NCBI GenBank assembly: GCA_020912385.1 | Contig: CP087209.1 | Span: forward strand, 1,798,001 to 1,862,000 | Length of the DNA: 64,000 nucleotides | From: Neofusicoccum parvum | Lineage: Eukaryota > Ascomycota > Dothideomycetes > Botryosphaeriales > Botryosphaeriaceae | Direction of reading: 5' to 3' | In this document: positions 11,430-21,784 of the stretch, in pieces | How the letters are laid out: each line of letters begins with the position of its first letter | How positions within the stretch are numbered: the first letter of the stretch is position 1 | Program-made: the position numbers and the translations under genes | The notes under the pieces: model-generated | The model's input: the letters and a program-made list of their open reading frames with translations, nothing else | Told to the model about the DNA's origin: nothing | The model's database searches: none

Positions 11430-12341
11430 ATGACGACCACCGCTCCGCAACCAACGCCAGCACACCAGCTGCAGTCCCAGCCCATCACCTCCTCCACTCT
11501 CGATACCAGCACCAAGGCCAAGGGCTATTCCATTCCACGCGGCCCTGTCACCGCCGAGCTCTACTTCTTCAACCAGACCACCGACGGGGGCGTCCCGTTC
11601 AACTGGGTTGAGAAGCAGCCCGAGGGCGTGCCGCAGAACAACTTCGGCACCGAGACGCACGACGTCGAGATCCAGGACGTCCGCAACCGCGAGGCTGAGT
11701 TCAACCTCGACAACAACTCGTTCGCCTTCATCTCCGGCGTCGAGTCCGAAGAGAAGGAGTTTGTCGACGACGACTCCATCAAGCAGAAGTACTACCCGGA
11801 GGTCGAGAAGCTGATCCTGGACAACGTGCCCGGCTCCCACCGCGTCCTCATCTTCGACCACACCATCCGCCGGGCGACCTCGAACGCCCACCGCGCGCCC
11901 GTCACGCGCACGCACATCGACCAGACGCCGGTCTCGGCCAAGATGCGCGTCGAGTACCACCTGCCGGAGGAGGCGCCCGAGCTGGTCAAGGGCCGGTACC
12001 GCATCATCAACGTGTGGCGCCCGCTCAACGGGCCCATCGTCAGCCACCCGCTGGCCTTCGCCGACGGCAGCACCTTCCGCAACGACGACCTCGTGCCCGT
12101 CGAGCACCGCTACCCCCACCGCACCGGCTACACCGCCGCCATCAAGTACAACCCCGGGCAGCAGTGGTACTACCTGAGCGGCATGCGCAACGACGAGCGC
12201 CTGCTGCTCAAGTGCTCCGACAGCGACCCTGTCGTCGGCGACCACGGCCGTGTCCCGCACACCGCCTTCGTCGACCCGAGGACCCCGGAGGGCGCCCCTG
12301 GGAGGGAGAGCATCGAGGTCAGGGCCTTGGTGTTTGGCTGA
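11430..12341 (+). CDS. AsaB/CmcJ-like non-heme iron oxygenase family protein (GA4 desaturase-like)
   Basis: Single exon, 303 aa from ATG at 11430 (MTTTAPQPTP). An in-frame GTG upstream is in leader sequence. The family is a group of fungal hydroxylases/desaturases related to cephamycin CmcJ, many of them in secondary-metabolite clusters; the exact substrate here is unknown. Visible signatures: YFFNQTTDGGVPFNW near residue 50, the block SHRVLIFDHTIRR, then RTHIDQTP (likely metal-binding His and Asp region), then YRIINVWRPLNGPIVSHPLAFAD and the C-terminal HTAFVDP. Codon third positions are almost all G/C, which also creates a 282-aa antisense shadow frame. No polyketide synthase, NRPS or other tailoring enzyme is adjacent, so it looks like a stand-alone member. 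Confidence 0.85.
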   Translation: MTTTAPQPTPAHQLQSQPITSSTLDTSTKAKGYSIPRGPVTAELYFFNQTTDGGVPFNWVEKQPEGVPQNNFGTETHDVEIQDVRNREAEFNLDNNSFAFISGVESEEKEFVDDDSIKQKYYPEVEKLILDNVPGSHRVLIFDHTIRRATSNAHRAPVTRTHIDQTPVSAKMRVEYHLPEEAPELVKGRYRIINVWRPLNGPIVSHPLAFADGSTFRNDDLVPVEHRYPHRTGYTAAIKYNPGQQWYYLSGMRNDERLLLKCSDSDPVVGDHGRVPHTAFVDPRTPEGAPGRESIEVRALVFG

Positions 12342-13200
12342 ACGCTGCTAAGAAGAGAAAAGATTTACGAGAGCACGCGGATATGATTTGTTCCTTTTGC
12401 TAGCATTTTGAGCCTGGGCCGTGGAAACAGTTTGATGACTACTCACTATTGTATTTGTTGGTAATGGAGATCTGAGATTCATTTATTTTGCTGTCCTGAA
12501 CGTCGTCGTGTGAACTCCGATGCCCCCCACTTGACTGTCACAAGCACTCTCCTTTTCCCCTTCAAGGATGTGAGATGCGTTTTCCGCGGGGGTCCGCGAG
12601 AACATTAACTCCTCGGACGGGCTCTGCACTGCATGTTGAGTAAACGCGGCTTCCTTAGCCGCGGTTCGGATCCGCCGCAATGGGAAGTAGAAAGTGGGAG
12701 CCTAAGGCTATTTATTGATCACTAATTCATCTTGGAGAGGCCGGCTGAGACATCACGATCTTCTCAGTCTATATTGGAATTCGTTCTGAAATCCTAAAGC
12801 AGACCTCAATAAGCTACGTGGTCAGAGTCCACGCTTCGCTTCGAAGTGTAGACTGGTATTGATAGATGGGCTGTTCTTATTGACAATTAAGCGTTCCGAT
12901 TGACTATTGAGCGCCAGCTATTGGCCTTCGCACCTGTGTCGCGCTCGTACTTCGCTACAGCACTTCAAGTAGCACTTAACAACCTATCCCAGCACTTTTC
13001 CTCTCGCTATTCATCGACACAGCTCCATAGCTGCAGGCAGGGAGAGATGCAGTGAGGTAGAAATGCTCGAAACAGGCGAGCGATTTTAAGTATTTATACA
13101 GAGATTTTACAGAAGATAATCTCGTCATTTAGCCATGCTCTCCGCCATGCATGATCGCATTCTTCTGTCATACCCGTCCACTCTTTTAGCTCTCAGAGCC
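12342..13200. other. Intergenic between convergent genes
   Basis: Lower in GC than the neighbouring genes, with stops in all frames and only short ORFs. It lies between the 3' ends of the AsaB-like gene and the mitochondrial S15 gene, so it should contain both 3' UTRs. I see no RNA gene. Confidence 0.6.
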
Positions 13201-14214
13201 TTACAGACTAATCTCACCCTTCCACGTGCCTTCTGTAAGGCCCAGTTTCTTAATCAAATTTTCCCACCTGGGCCCACCCCTCTCCTTCTTTCTCAGGTAG
13301 TTGAGCAGCTTTTGTCGTCTGTGTACCAGCAACCTCAGGTTCCGCTTGTTGACCTTGTCATTCTTGCCACGAGTCTCCAGATAGTTGGCCAGGGTGCGGA
13401 TTTTGGCCGTCAGAATCGCGATCTGAACTTCGCTGCTACCAGTGTCGGGACCACCGCGGGTATACAACTCTGGGTTCGGCGCCTTCGTGACCTTTCCTAG
13501 GACTTTTGCTGAATCTCCCATCCTCGCCGCAATTGGCCTGGGTGGCAGTGTCTTGTCGGTCTGGTGCCGACCAAAGGTAGCAATGCACCTCTGAACATTG
13601 ACACGGGTCCGGTCCTTGGAGTTGGAGTTCGACAAGCTCACGATGCGCTGGATGGCCGCCGTAGCATTCGCATCCTCCTGCTCAACCTGACTCTTAGATT
13701 TGGCGCGTCCCACCTGGTTCGCTTGTTCCTGCACGCTGGCAGGCAGTTCCTCAGCAAGCTTCGTCGGAGTAGCTAGTCGTTGTGAAATCGCTAGCTGCGC
13801 CTCAACTTCATGGGGCCTAAGGAAGTGATTGAGGTAGTTCTTAGAAGTGGGAGTGGATTGCTGGGGTAGGGCGGTGTCGAACGACTCGACGAATGGCGTG
13901 GTGATGCCGCGGACGGGGTCCCCGAGCGCTTGCTTGCGCTGCTCGTTCAGCACGGCCTGCCGCGAGAGGCTGGCATCCTTCCGCGCCTTGGCCTGTGCCT
14001 GGGCATATGGGTCCTGGTGTCTGCGCCGCTGCGCTGCTGTAGTCGCGTAATTGGTGGGAGTGGTGCTGAAAGCGCGAACGGCGGGAGATGTTCTCGACGA
14101 CACTGGGACTGCTGCAAGCCATTGTAAGCGACAGACTAGACGGGTGCATTGCAAGTGTGAGAGCGCACCACTGGGAGTCCGCAGGCGCACGGGCAGCGAT
14201 ATCCGGGGCGGCAT
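13201..14214 (-). CDS. Mitochondrial small ribosomal subunit protein uS15m (S15 family)
   Basis: Single exon, 337 aa from the ATG at 14214 (MPPRISLPVRLRTP); the in-frame upstream start is unlikely because this M begins a typical presequence. The N-terminus is rich in R/S/T with no acidic residues (about residues 1-55), fitting import into the mitochondrial matrix. The C-terminal third is the S15 domain: GSSEVQIAILTAKIRTLANYL, then NLRLLVHRRQKLLNYLRKKE, the rRNA-binding helical bundle. It is much longer than bacterial S15 (about 89 aa) owing to a charged mitochondria-specific middle region, as in yeast MRPS28. It is divergent from RPS0 with 292 bp between the start codons. Confidence 0.93.
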   Translation of the reverse strand: MPPRISLPVRLRTPSGALSHLQCTRLVCRLQWLAAVPVSSRTSPAVRAFSTTPTNYATTAAQRRRHQDPYAQAQAKARKDASLSRQAVLNEQRKQALGDPVRGITTPFVESFDTALPQQSTPTSKNYLNHFLRPHEVEAQLAISQRLATPTKLAEELPASVQEQANQVGRAKSKSQVEQEDANATAAIQRIVSLSNSNSKDRTRVNVQRCIATFGRHQTDKTLPPRPIAARMGDSAKVLGKVTKAPNPELYTRGGPDTGSSEVQIAILTAKIRTLANYLETRGKNDKVNKRNLRLLVHRRQKLLNYLRKKERGGPRWENLIKKLGLTEGTWKGEISL

Positions 14215-14506
14215 GATGGCGGATGGGCGACGGTGTCGTGCGGACCACAACTTTGCAGCGGCGGTCGGCGTCGAGCCCGGGCCCTTCGTCGGCGCGGCGG
14301 CCAAACGATCGGCCGACGCGCCCTGGGCCGGCGAGTCGGCGAAGCGGGCAGCAGGCGCGCCATGCCGCATGCGGGCCGCTTAGCGAGCGGTGATATGCCC
14401 ACCACCATTTCGACCGCCGACCGAAGTTCGTTCGACCGCCAGCGACGAAGCCGTTCGACTCCACGATCACACTCTCCGCCCACCGCGCGCCCCAAAATCA
14501 ACCAGG
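14215..14506. promoter_or_regulatory. Bidirectional promoter region, mitochondrial uS15m / cytosolic RPS0
   Basis: Only 292 bp separate the two ATGs, so both core promoters and leaders overlap here. Sequence before RPS0 is C/A-rich (cgatcacactctccgcccacc), typical of a ribosomal-protein leader. No TATA is visible. Confidence 0.55.
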
Positions 14507-15585
14507 ATGGCCCCCAACAACCTCCCCGCGGCCTTCGCGCCCACCTCCCAGGACATTGAGATGCTCCTGGCCGCTCAGTGCCACCTGGGTTCCAAGAACC
14601 TCCAGGTCCACATGGAGCCCTACCTGTGGAAGACTCGCCCCGACGGCATCAACGTTATCAACATTGGCAAGACCTGGTAAGCACAGAACTCGGTGTTGCG
14701 TGAGCCCGCTTGGCGGTGTTTGTGGCCTCTCAGGAATCGCGGCTTCCGCGACTTTTTGAATGCTCCAAATTTTCGTACATGGGCGCGCACGAAGCTCCAC
14801 CACGCGTGCGAAATCTCGTGTCTGACACGCGCTGCAGGGAGAAGATCGTCCTCGCTGCCCGCATCATCGTCGCCATTGACAACCCCGCCGACATTTGCGT
14901 CATCTCCGCTCGTCCCTATGGCCAGCGCGCTGTCCTGAAGTTCGCCGCCCACACCGGTGCCGTCGCCATTGCCGGTCGCTTCACCCCCGGTAACTTCACC
15001 AACTACATCACCCGCTCTTTCAAGGAGCCGCGCCTCATCATCGTCACCGACCCGCGCACCGACGCCCAGGCCATCAAGGAGGCCTCGTACGTCAACATCC
15101 CCGTCATCGCCCTGACCGACACCGACTCCCCCACCGAGTTCGTCGATGTTGCCATCCCCACCAACAACAAGGGTCGTCACGCCATTGGTCTCGTCTGGTG
15201 GCTGCTCGCCCGTGAGGTCCTCCGCCTCCGCGGCACCCTCGCCAACCGCGAGACCGAGTGGGACGTCATGACTGACTTGTACTTCTACCGCGACCCTGAG
15301 GCTGAGGAGAACAAGGATGCCGCCGGTGTTGAGGAGGCCAAGGTCCCCGGCGCTGACGAGGTTGGCGCTGCCCCCGTCGAGGCCGGCTTCACCAACGAGT
15401 GGGAGGTCTCCGGCGCTGGTGCCGGTGCCTTCGCCGCCGCTTCCGGCACCACTGGCGTCGCCGCCGGTGCTTCTTGGGACCAGGACGGTGCCGACTGGGC
15501 TGCCAGCTCCACTCAGCCCGAGGGTACCACCGGTGGCTGGGCTGCTGACACCCCTGCCGCCCCCGCCACTGAGGGCCAGTGGTAA
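14507..15585 (+). CDS. RPS0: 40S ribosomal protein S0 (uS2, laminin-receptor family)
   Basis: Two exons, 14507-14676 and 14838-15585, with a 161-nt intron (GTAAGC ... gctgcag) interrupting a Trp codon. The product is 305 aa. It is a component of the small cytosolic ribosomal subunit, needed for 18S rRNA maturation and 40S export. Diagnostic sequence: [39 protein letters not shown], then [30 protein letters not shown] and [13 protein letters not shown]. The C-terminal tail is acidic and Ala/Gly-rich with repeated Trp motifs (NEWEV, DWAA, GGWAAD, ending GQW), the usual eukaryotic extension. A single intron early in the gene and strong C-ending codons fit a highly expressed ribosomal protein gene. 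Confidence 0.98.
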
Positions 15586-16301
15586 GCGGTTGAGGAGGAA
15601 AAGCGCGATACCAGGAGAGGATGATGAAGACAAAAAGATATACCTGAGTCGGTCACCTTGCGCCTCGGTGGAGTGTGTATTCAAAAAAATTCAAATGGTC
15701 CCTGAGTCGAACAAACAAAACATCTCTCAACAAAGATCTCGTATGGGATTGTCTGCGGCTGGTTTGGCATCTTCGCTTTTTTTGCTTCAATGCGGGAAGA
15801 ACAGTCGTCCGGTGCTTATGAGGGAAAGATATCCAACGTGTATTCGTTGGGGGAAAGCCCTGTGCTGGCGATTTTGGGATGTACTTAAAAGTTGCCCACT
15901 TCTTTGCAAAGAAAATCGATATCCATTCATGCCGAATTTTGTGTGCCTCTGCCTTGTCCTCTTGCCCTTGCTGTCTGTTCCGTGTTTTCGTGACTGCTCT
16001 AGTATTTTGCTCATGCATACCTCATGTTGCTTCTGCCCATCTGCCCAGCTCACTGATATACTCCTGGTGCCTGATCAATGATACAATACAAACTCGTTCC
16101 TCCATGAGCAGCTGAGGCGTTCATCCGGACACGATAGTCCGATACGAAATGTGCCGACATCATCTGGATGGATGCTTCAACTCCCTATGCACAGACATCA
16201 ACGCTTACAAGCAAAAAGCCCGCCACTATTCCGCTATGCAATGCTAGAATGCGCTATTCAACCCGTGATCCTTGATCCTCAATGATCCCTAGACCACGCC
16301 C
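15586..16301. other. Intergenic between convergent genes
   Basis: Holds the 3' UTRs of RPS0 and the EAF gene. T-rich short ORFs only; no coding or RNA-gene signal seen. Confidence 0.6.
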
Positions 16302-17978
16302 TTACTCTTCCTCACTCTCCTCCTCGCTCTCCTCATGCGCGACCTGTCCCTCTTCCTCCGCAGCCGACGCCAACGCCTGCGCCATCTCGGCCTCGAAGTC
16401 ATCTTCGAAGTCGTCGCCTCTGTCGTCGTCGTCATCGTCGTCTTCATCGTCGTCGTCGGCCAGCTCTACCTGCTGCTGGTGCAGTTGCTGCTGCTGGAGC
16501 GTGTCTGCGGCCGGGCTGCCCAGCGTCAGGGGGTCGACGTCGCCGTCCGCGTCCTCGTCGTCCTCGGCGTAGCCGTCGTCCTCCTGCTGCTCCTCGTCCT
16601 CCTGCTCCGCGTCGTCGTCGTCCTGCTCGCGCAGCGGGCGGTGCGCCTCCTCTTCCTCTTCGTCCTCCTCGTCCTCGTCGCCGCCGACGTCGAACTCGAT
16701 GACGTCCTGGCGGTACGCGGTGCCCCGGCCGCTGGTGGCGCGCATGCTGGGCGTGTGCAGGCGGCTGTTGGGCGACGCGCTGTCGGCGGCGCTGCGCAGC
16801 GAGACGGGGCCGTCGCCGGTGACGCCCTGCTCGAAGGCGAGCGCGATGCTGCGGCGCGGCCGGCCGCGCGACGCCGACTTGTCCGACCCGCCCCAGTCGA
16901 TCTCCAGCCCGCCGAACTGGTCGTCGTCCTCGTCCTCGTCCGGCGTCGGCTCGCGCGACGTGCGGCTCGACGACTTGGACGACTGCGTCGAAGGCGGCGC
17001 TGCGGCTGGCGCCGATGCGGAGAGGGCCGACTCGTTGGGCCGCGTCGAGGCGCGGCGGTCCAGCCGGATGGCCGGCGTGGGCTGTGCCTTTGTGGTCCCT
17101 GTGGCTGAGCTGGTGGTCGCCTTGGGCTTGGCGGCGGCCTTCTCCGGTTCGGGACTCTTGCGCTTGCGCGACGCTTGGGTGGTGGATGACTGCTTGACGG
17201 CCGGCTTGGGTGCGGGCTTCAATGCCTGCTTTGCTTTCGGTCGGTCGGTCTGTGGTAACGGTGTCGTGCGAGCTGGCGGCGGGGCAGCCGTGGTGGTACC
17301 AGAGTTCGTGGTCGTGCGAAGCGGGGTTCCTGACTGGCTGTACGGTGATGCGAAGCCCTCACTCTGATCTGCCTCCTTCACGAAGCGCCTGAAGTCGAAT
17401 GGGTTGCCTTCCTCGGGGTCTTCGTCGTCGCTGGGCCCGTCGCCGAAGACGCTCTCGTTCACGCTCGGCGTGTCGGAGCCATCGGAAAAGAGGTCGTCGG
17501 CGTCGTCGGAGGCTGCACTGGGCCGTCCGGGTTTCTCACTGCGCGGCCTCACCTGCTGGTACTGCTCGGCCAACTTGGCGGGGTCCTTCTCCCATGGTGC
17601 AGTCTTCAAGTTGAAAGCGTATGTCTCGTCCAGCGGCTCCAGAGTCGCAGTCTGGCTGTCTTTGTCGAAGAGCAGGACGTACGTCTTCTTCAGCTCCCTG
17701 CGCTGCCCGTTGTACTCGTACGTGCTGGATTTTGTAGAGGTCGCTGATTCCTTGTCTCTCATGCAGAGTGTGAACTGGTTGTCGCCAGCTGAGGCCGGCT
17801 TGATCGTCGTCGTGCGCACGTTTCCGGTGGCCTTTGGCTTGTGATTCCACTTCACGGTCTTGAAACGGGATTGGGATTGCGAAGGATTCGTGATGCGCTC
17901 GCTCAGCTTGATTGTGTAGCGGGCATTCTGATGCGGGTTGAGGGCGACGTGCGCCTCTGCGGGCTGGGGCGAGGCCAT
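16302..17978 (-). CDS. EAF-family RNA polymerase II transcription elongation factor (ELL-associated factor)
   Basis: Single exon, 558 aa from ATG at 17978 (MASPQPAEAHVALNP). Upstream in-frame codons are Pro/Ala/Arg-rich leader. EAF proteins bind ELL and stimulate Pol II elongation in the nucleus. The N-terminal EAF domain spans about residues 15-140: YTIKLSERI, FKTVKWNHKPK, TYVLLFDKDSQTATLEPLDETYAFNL, ending KTAPWEKDP. The rest is disordered: Ser/Pro/Lys-rich with a basic RKRKSPEPEK stretch, then long Asp/Glu runs (poly-D around nt 16390-16460). The acidic repeats make the complementary strand read as Val/Leu-rich frames that are not genes. The length of the acidic tail is the part most likely to vary between relatives. 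Confidence 0.88.
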   Translation of the reverse strand: MASPQPAEAHVALNPHQNARYTIKLSERITNPSQSQSRFKTVKWNHKPKATGNVRTTTIKPASAGDNQFTLCMRDKESATSTKSSTYEYNGQRRELKKTYVLLFDKDSQTATLEPLDETYAFNLKTAPWEKDPAKLAEQYQQVRPRSEKPGRPSAASDDADDLFSDGSDTPSVNESVFGDGPSDDEDPEEGNPFDFRRFVKEADQSEGFASPYSQSGTPLRTTTNSGTTTAAPPPARTTPLPQTDRPKAKQALKPAPKPAVKQSSTTQASRKRKSPEPEKAAAKPKATTSSATGTTKAQPTPAIRLDRRASTRPNESALSASAPAAAPPSTQSSKSSSRTSREPTPDEDEDDDQFGGLEIDWGGSDKSASRGRPRRSIALAFEQGVTGDGPVSLRSAADSASPNSRLHTPSMRATSGRGTAYRQDVIEFDVGGDEDEEDEEEEEAHRPLREQDDDDAEQEDEEQQEDDGYAEDDEDADGDVDPLTLGSPAADTLQQQQLHQQQVELADDDDEDDDDDDDRGDDFEDDFEAEMAQALASAAEEEGQVAHEESEEESEEE

Positions 17979-18554
17979 AACGGGGGCTCGAGCGAGCTGC
18001 TCAGCTGAGGGTCGCGGCGGGTGCAGGAGACGGGCGTGGTGCGTTGCGAGGCGGCGGACGCGGTGTGGTTGAGGGCTGGCGCGGCTGGCGCGGAGGAGGG
18101 CTGGGCTTCCGGCAGCGCAGGCGGCGTTGGGGTTTGCGAGGTGAGGTTGTGCGAGTGCGTTTTGTTCACGGGCGTCGTTGCAGCACACGCGCCGATCACG
18201 CTCAGCGCCAGCGGCTGGCGGGTGCCCCCGCCGCTAGCCCGCCGCTAGCCTGCAAGCCGCCCCACCCGCCGGCGGGAGACAAGGGACAAGGGCTTCCCAA
18301 ATTCTCGATCCGCGGATCACTTCCTCTGCCAACCTGCCTGTCTGTCAGTCATGCTCGATCCGCAGCAAGGGTCCGCGTCCAGCCAACCCGACGTCACTCC
18401 ATGCTAGTCCAAAATTTCGTCTTTTTGTTGAGATCTACGCAATGTGCGACAATTGATATACAGCAGAACAGCCCGAATCGTTGCTTCATCCAGAAGCCAG
18501 AGTACCCAATGCTCGCCGTGTCCGAAACTCCTCTCAAAACTCCACCCATGCTTT
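17979..18554. other. Intergenic, EAF upstream region and UBE2O-type 3' flank
   Basis: Upstream of the EAF start the sequence is GC-rich with no clear TATA; from about 18400 it becomes AT-richer and should contain the 3' UTR of the neighbouring gene. No gene recognised. Confidence 0.55.
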
Positions 18555-21500
18555 TTAAGGCTTTGCCTGCTCGTCACTCTGCTTCAGCCGCTGCAAGCCC
18601 TCCAGTTGACGCTTGAGAGGAATGACAGCTCCCGCGCTGATGTTCCTCAAGCCATCCCTCTTTCCCCCATTGCCTCCTCCCTCGCTACGCGCAATGATGT
18701 CTTTCGCCGCATCAATCGCCTTGTCTAGTAGGTTTGGGCCGTTGTCCTTGCGGTAGAGCCACTGGATCTCTTCCTCGAACGGTGCTGGGATCTGTGTAAG
18801 ACCACGCATGATGAATCCGCGCGCACGGAAGTATGCCTTCTCTGAGTACAAGGCAGAAGACAAGGTCGTCTCCTCGGTTCCCTGCCGCACTTCGTAGCCA
18901 GCCTCGTCTTTAAACTACTCGTCATTATCTCATTTTCTTGCCAGCATTTACCCGGGGAACTTACTGTAATAGGGCTCTCTCACCAAGACTAGCCCCATCA
19001 ACGAGACCAACACCTGCAGAATCGTGCTCTTCGCTTGGCTCCAGTTCTCGTTCCTCTCATCCGCATGCCATGTTCCCAGGAGGCTCAGGCAAATCTTGCC
19101 ATCCTCGTACAAGTTGGGGTTCACAGGTCCCAGTCCATTGGTCCAGCTGTGGAAAAATGCCGACGGAGGTGAAGAAGGAAAGTTCGGGCCGAGGTGGAAA
19201 TCGATCAGGAATGGCGCAAATTCATATGGCGTGTCCTCCGGTCCGACTATTAACACACGGAGAAGATCCAGCCTGGAGTCCCACGTGCGAACGAGGATAC
19301 CGGGGGGGAGCGATGAACCAAGAATCTTGTGCTCCTTCTGGATCCGACGCAGACGCTGCTGTGATGCCTCGCCCTGGTTCCCTCGGATGAAATGGTGGTC
19401 CTGCGGGGGAGAACCCTCGAGGATGGCAAAAGCAGGAGGCGCATCGGGATAACCGGCGAACGAGAACGGTTCCGATGTCTTGTTCTCCGAGGGACCTTGA
19501 GTCGTGCCGCTCGACTCGTTCTGCTCGCTCGACGCAGCTTTGTCAAGCGGCTGCGCCGACGGCTGAGCCTCTGGCGTTGTCTTTGAAGTGTCCACCTCCG
19601 CTCCTGCATCCTCCATGGAAACATCGTTTTCCTCCTCCGACTCATCCTCGTCCTCATCCTCGTTTTCATCCTCGGTCGCCCACGATCCGTCTTCGTCATT
19701 GTCTTCCTCCACCCTGATTCTCCGGCCATCTTCGCCTGGGTATTCGTACCACATGTCGAAATAGTTGTCCGGATCATCCAGTATGCTCTCGTCGTCCATC
19801 TCATCGTCGTACTCCTCGTCCTCCGACATGTCGTCTCCCAGATGATCGTGAGCGGCTTGGTCTGCATCAAGATCGGCGCTATACGCAAGAATCACGCCCT
19901 CAACCGAGACTCTGATGTCACGCACAGGGTTCGCAGCACCTAGCCGCACAGTGAGAAGCCCATCAAGGCCAAGGTCGACGACCTCTCCAAACCAGTCGGC
20001 GTCATCTGAGAGACTCTGTTCGCCAGCTAGTGAACTTTCGACAACGATAACGTAGTCGCCTCGCCTGCGATTCAGAGAAGTCGTCGTGCGTATGTCGTAC
20101 AAGCTCACCCTCTCTTCCGAACCGGAAGCCACACCCGTCTTTGACCCGGGCAGTAGATCGCTCTCCACAAATTTTACTGATGCCTCAGGGAACCACTTGA
20201 CCATGGCCATGCGGTCTTTTCCGTCGACTGACTGAACCACGCCAACTCTCGCGGGTTCTATGTACCACTCACCCGCGTCATCTTGTCCTCCGGTTGCGGG
20301 CTCCGGCAGTTTCTTCTCGTTCGAGCAGATGACCTCTCCAGGCCACACCTCATCCTCATCATCCATATTAGGGTCGGGGAGCAATCCAATGCCACTGTCC
20401 TCGGTGATGGTCAAATCCTGCCATTGTGTGATGACCATGGTCCTGGTAGTCTGCACGGTGTAGATGTTTGTATCGTAGCCTAGAGTCTCCGTTCTCGGTC
20501 TTTTCTTGACATATGGAGCGTACTTTACGCAAGCGCCCGTAAGATCCTTGAACCGAACGCGCTGGCCAGGAGTGAGTTCGGGCGAGGCCCTAGTAGCAAC
20601 CGTAGATGATGAAGCAGGGGTAGTCGTTGGCGTCGGCGGTTTCTTCATGTTGTCATAGACGACCACCTTCCCGCTCTCCAGCTCGTCGATACCCAGCTCG
20701 ATTGGAGGCTCCGAAGGGTAAGAACCAGGCATCGTCGGCGGGCCGCCCAATCTTCGACTAAGCCACTGGACTGTGACAGAGGTGGTCCTCACATCAACGA
20801 CAACTCCTCCAGGCTCCACATTCGGGCTGAATGCGCCGAAGATCCAACGTCCTCTACGCAAGTTACCCTTCTTGGTCTTTACGTAGTCGCCCACCTCATG
20901 CCGCTCCAACCTGGGGTCGACCGGTATGAGCTCGTCGCTGTTCTCGGGAACAACAACCGTGCCATTGCTAAGCCGGAGCACAATCTCGTCGTAGGCATCG
21001 TCTATCCTGCCGATCCAACTGTCGTAGATGATGAGAGCTCCTTCTAGATATTGCCGAATCGTCTCAAGCTCTTCGGCGGGAATCATGGAACGAGGCGAGC
21101 TGCTAGTGTCGTCGCCAATGAGCTTCTCGTAGCTGCCGTGGACACGGATAGACTCCACTTCAGGCCACATGCGAATCGGTGCTATGGAGACTTGGAGCTT
21201 TGTACCGATGACTGTGCCGCTCATGGGGCTGTTCGCGTCCCGCTTCACCACGTCGCCGACGAAGAAGGTTCGGTCTACCAGCTCCAGCTCAGAATCAGGC
21301 ACGAGTTCAGTCGTGAAGTCGGTCTGCCACGACACCAGAACGGTTCCTCGGGGAGGCTACGTCACATGTCAGTCCATTGTCCGTTTGCGCTGGTCTCCGC
21401 TGCGGCCTTACAATTCCATTCCTGAGAAACGCCTCAAACTTGCCGGTCGGTATCTGGCGGTGCTTCTCGATGGGCAGACTGTAGTCGCGCTGAGGATCGG

Positions 21501-21784
21501 GTTCGTGGGTGTCCACCTGCCGGGCGGTAAAGTTAGTGGGAGAACTCGCAGGACGGTCGCGAGCGAGGAGCGAGTGCGCGCAGACAGAGTCGGGTTCACG
21601 GGAGCGAACATACATCGTGGTTTGTTCTCTGGTCGCTGTCAGCGGGGCCTCAAGAGGAGCGACTGGGGTGCTCGCAAGGCACGAGGAACAAGGCACAAGA
21701 ACTCACATCGACCACCCCGATCAGCGACTGCCTGGCCTTCAGGTGAACAGTGTCCTCGACGCAGATCTGTCTCTTCTCAGTCAT
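18555..21784 (-). CDS. UBE2O-type E2/E3 hybrid ubiquitin-conjugating enzyme
   Basis: Five exons by my splicing: 21784-21707, 21628-21614, 21516-21412, 21356-18965 and 18907-18555, giving 980 aa in one frame. UBE2O proteins are very large E2s that also select substrates. The N-terminal half carries SH3-like/KOW-like beta segments (GTVLVSW, FFVGDVVKRD, HEVGDYVKTKKGNLRRG, MAMVKWFPEA). An acidic stretch follows, then the UBC fold (LPPGILVRTWDSR, FHLGPNFPSSPPSAFF, NPNLYEDGKICLSLLGTW). The catalytic cysteine is the Cys of GKICLSLL, codon at 19091-19089 (residue 822). The last intron (57 nt) splits an Asn codon and yields EPYYNEAGYE, the expected UBE2O sequence. Exon 2 is only 15 nt. It is divergent from COG8. 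Confidence 0.9.
21614..21628 (-). other. 15-nt microexon of the UBE2O-type gene
   Basis: Five codons (RTNHD) between an acceptor ending ACCAG and a canonical GTATGT donor, in phase 0 on both sides. It joins IGVVD to VDTHEPDPQRD and avoids the frame breaks left by other acceptor/donor choices in this stretch. An alternative 36-nt exon (acceptor TGACAG, donor GTGAAC) also keeps the frame but has a weaker donor. Confidence 0.6.

Noticed and set aside
11412..12260. 282-aa open frame antisense to the AsaB-like gene
   Set aside because: Val/Asp/Leu/Gly-rich composition is a mirror of strongly GC-ending codons on the opposite strand; the sense frame has clear family motifs.
16335..17367. Two long + strand frames (257 and 222 aa) over the EAF gene
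   Set aside because: Val/Leu/Ser runs are the complement of Asp/Glu repeats; no domain.
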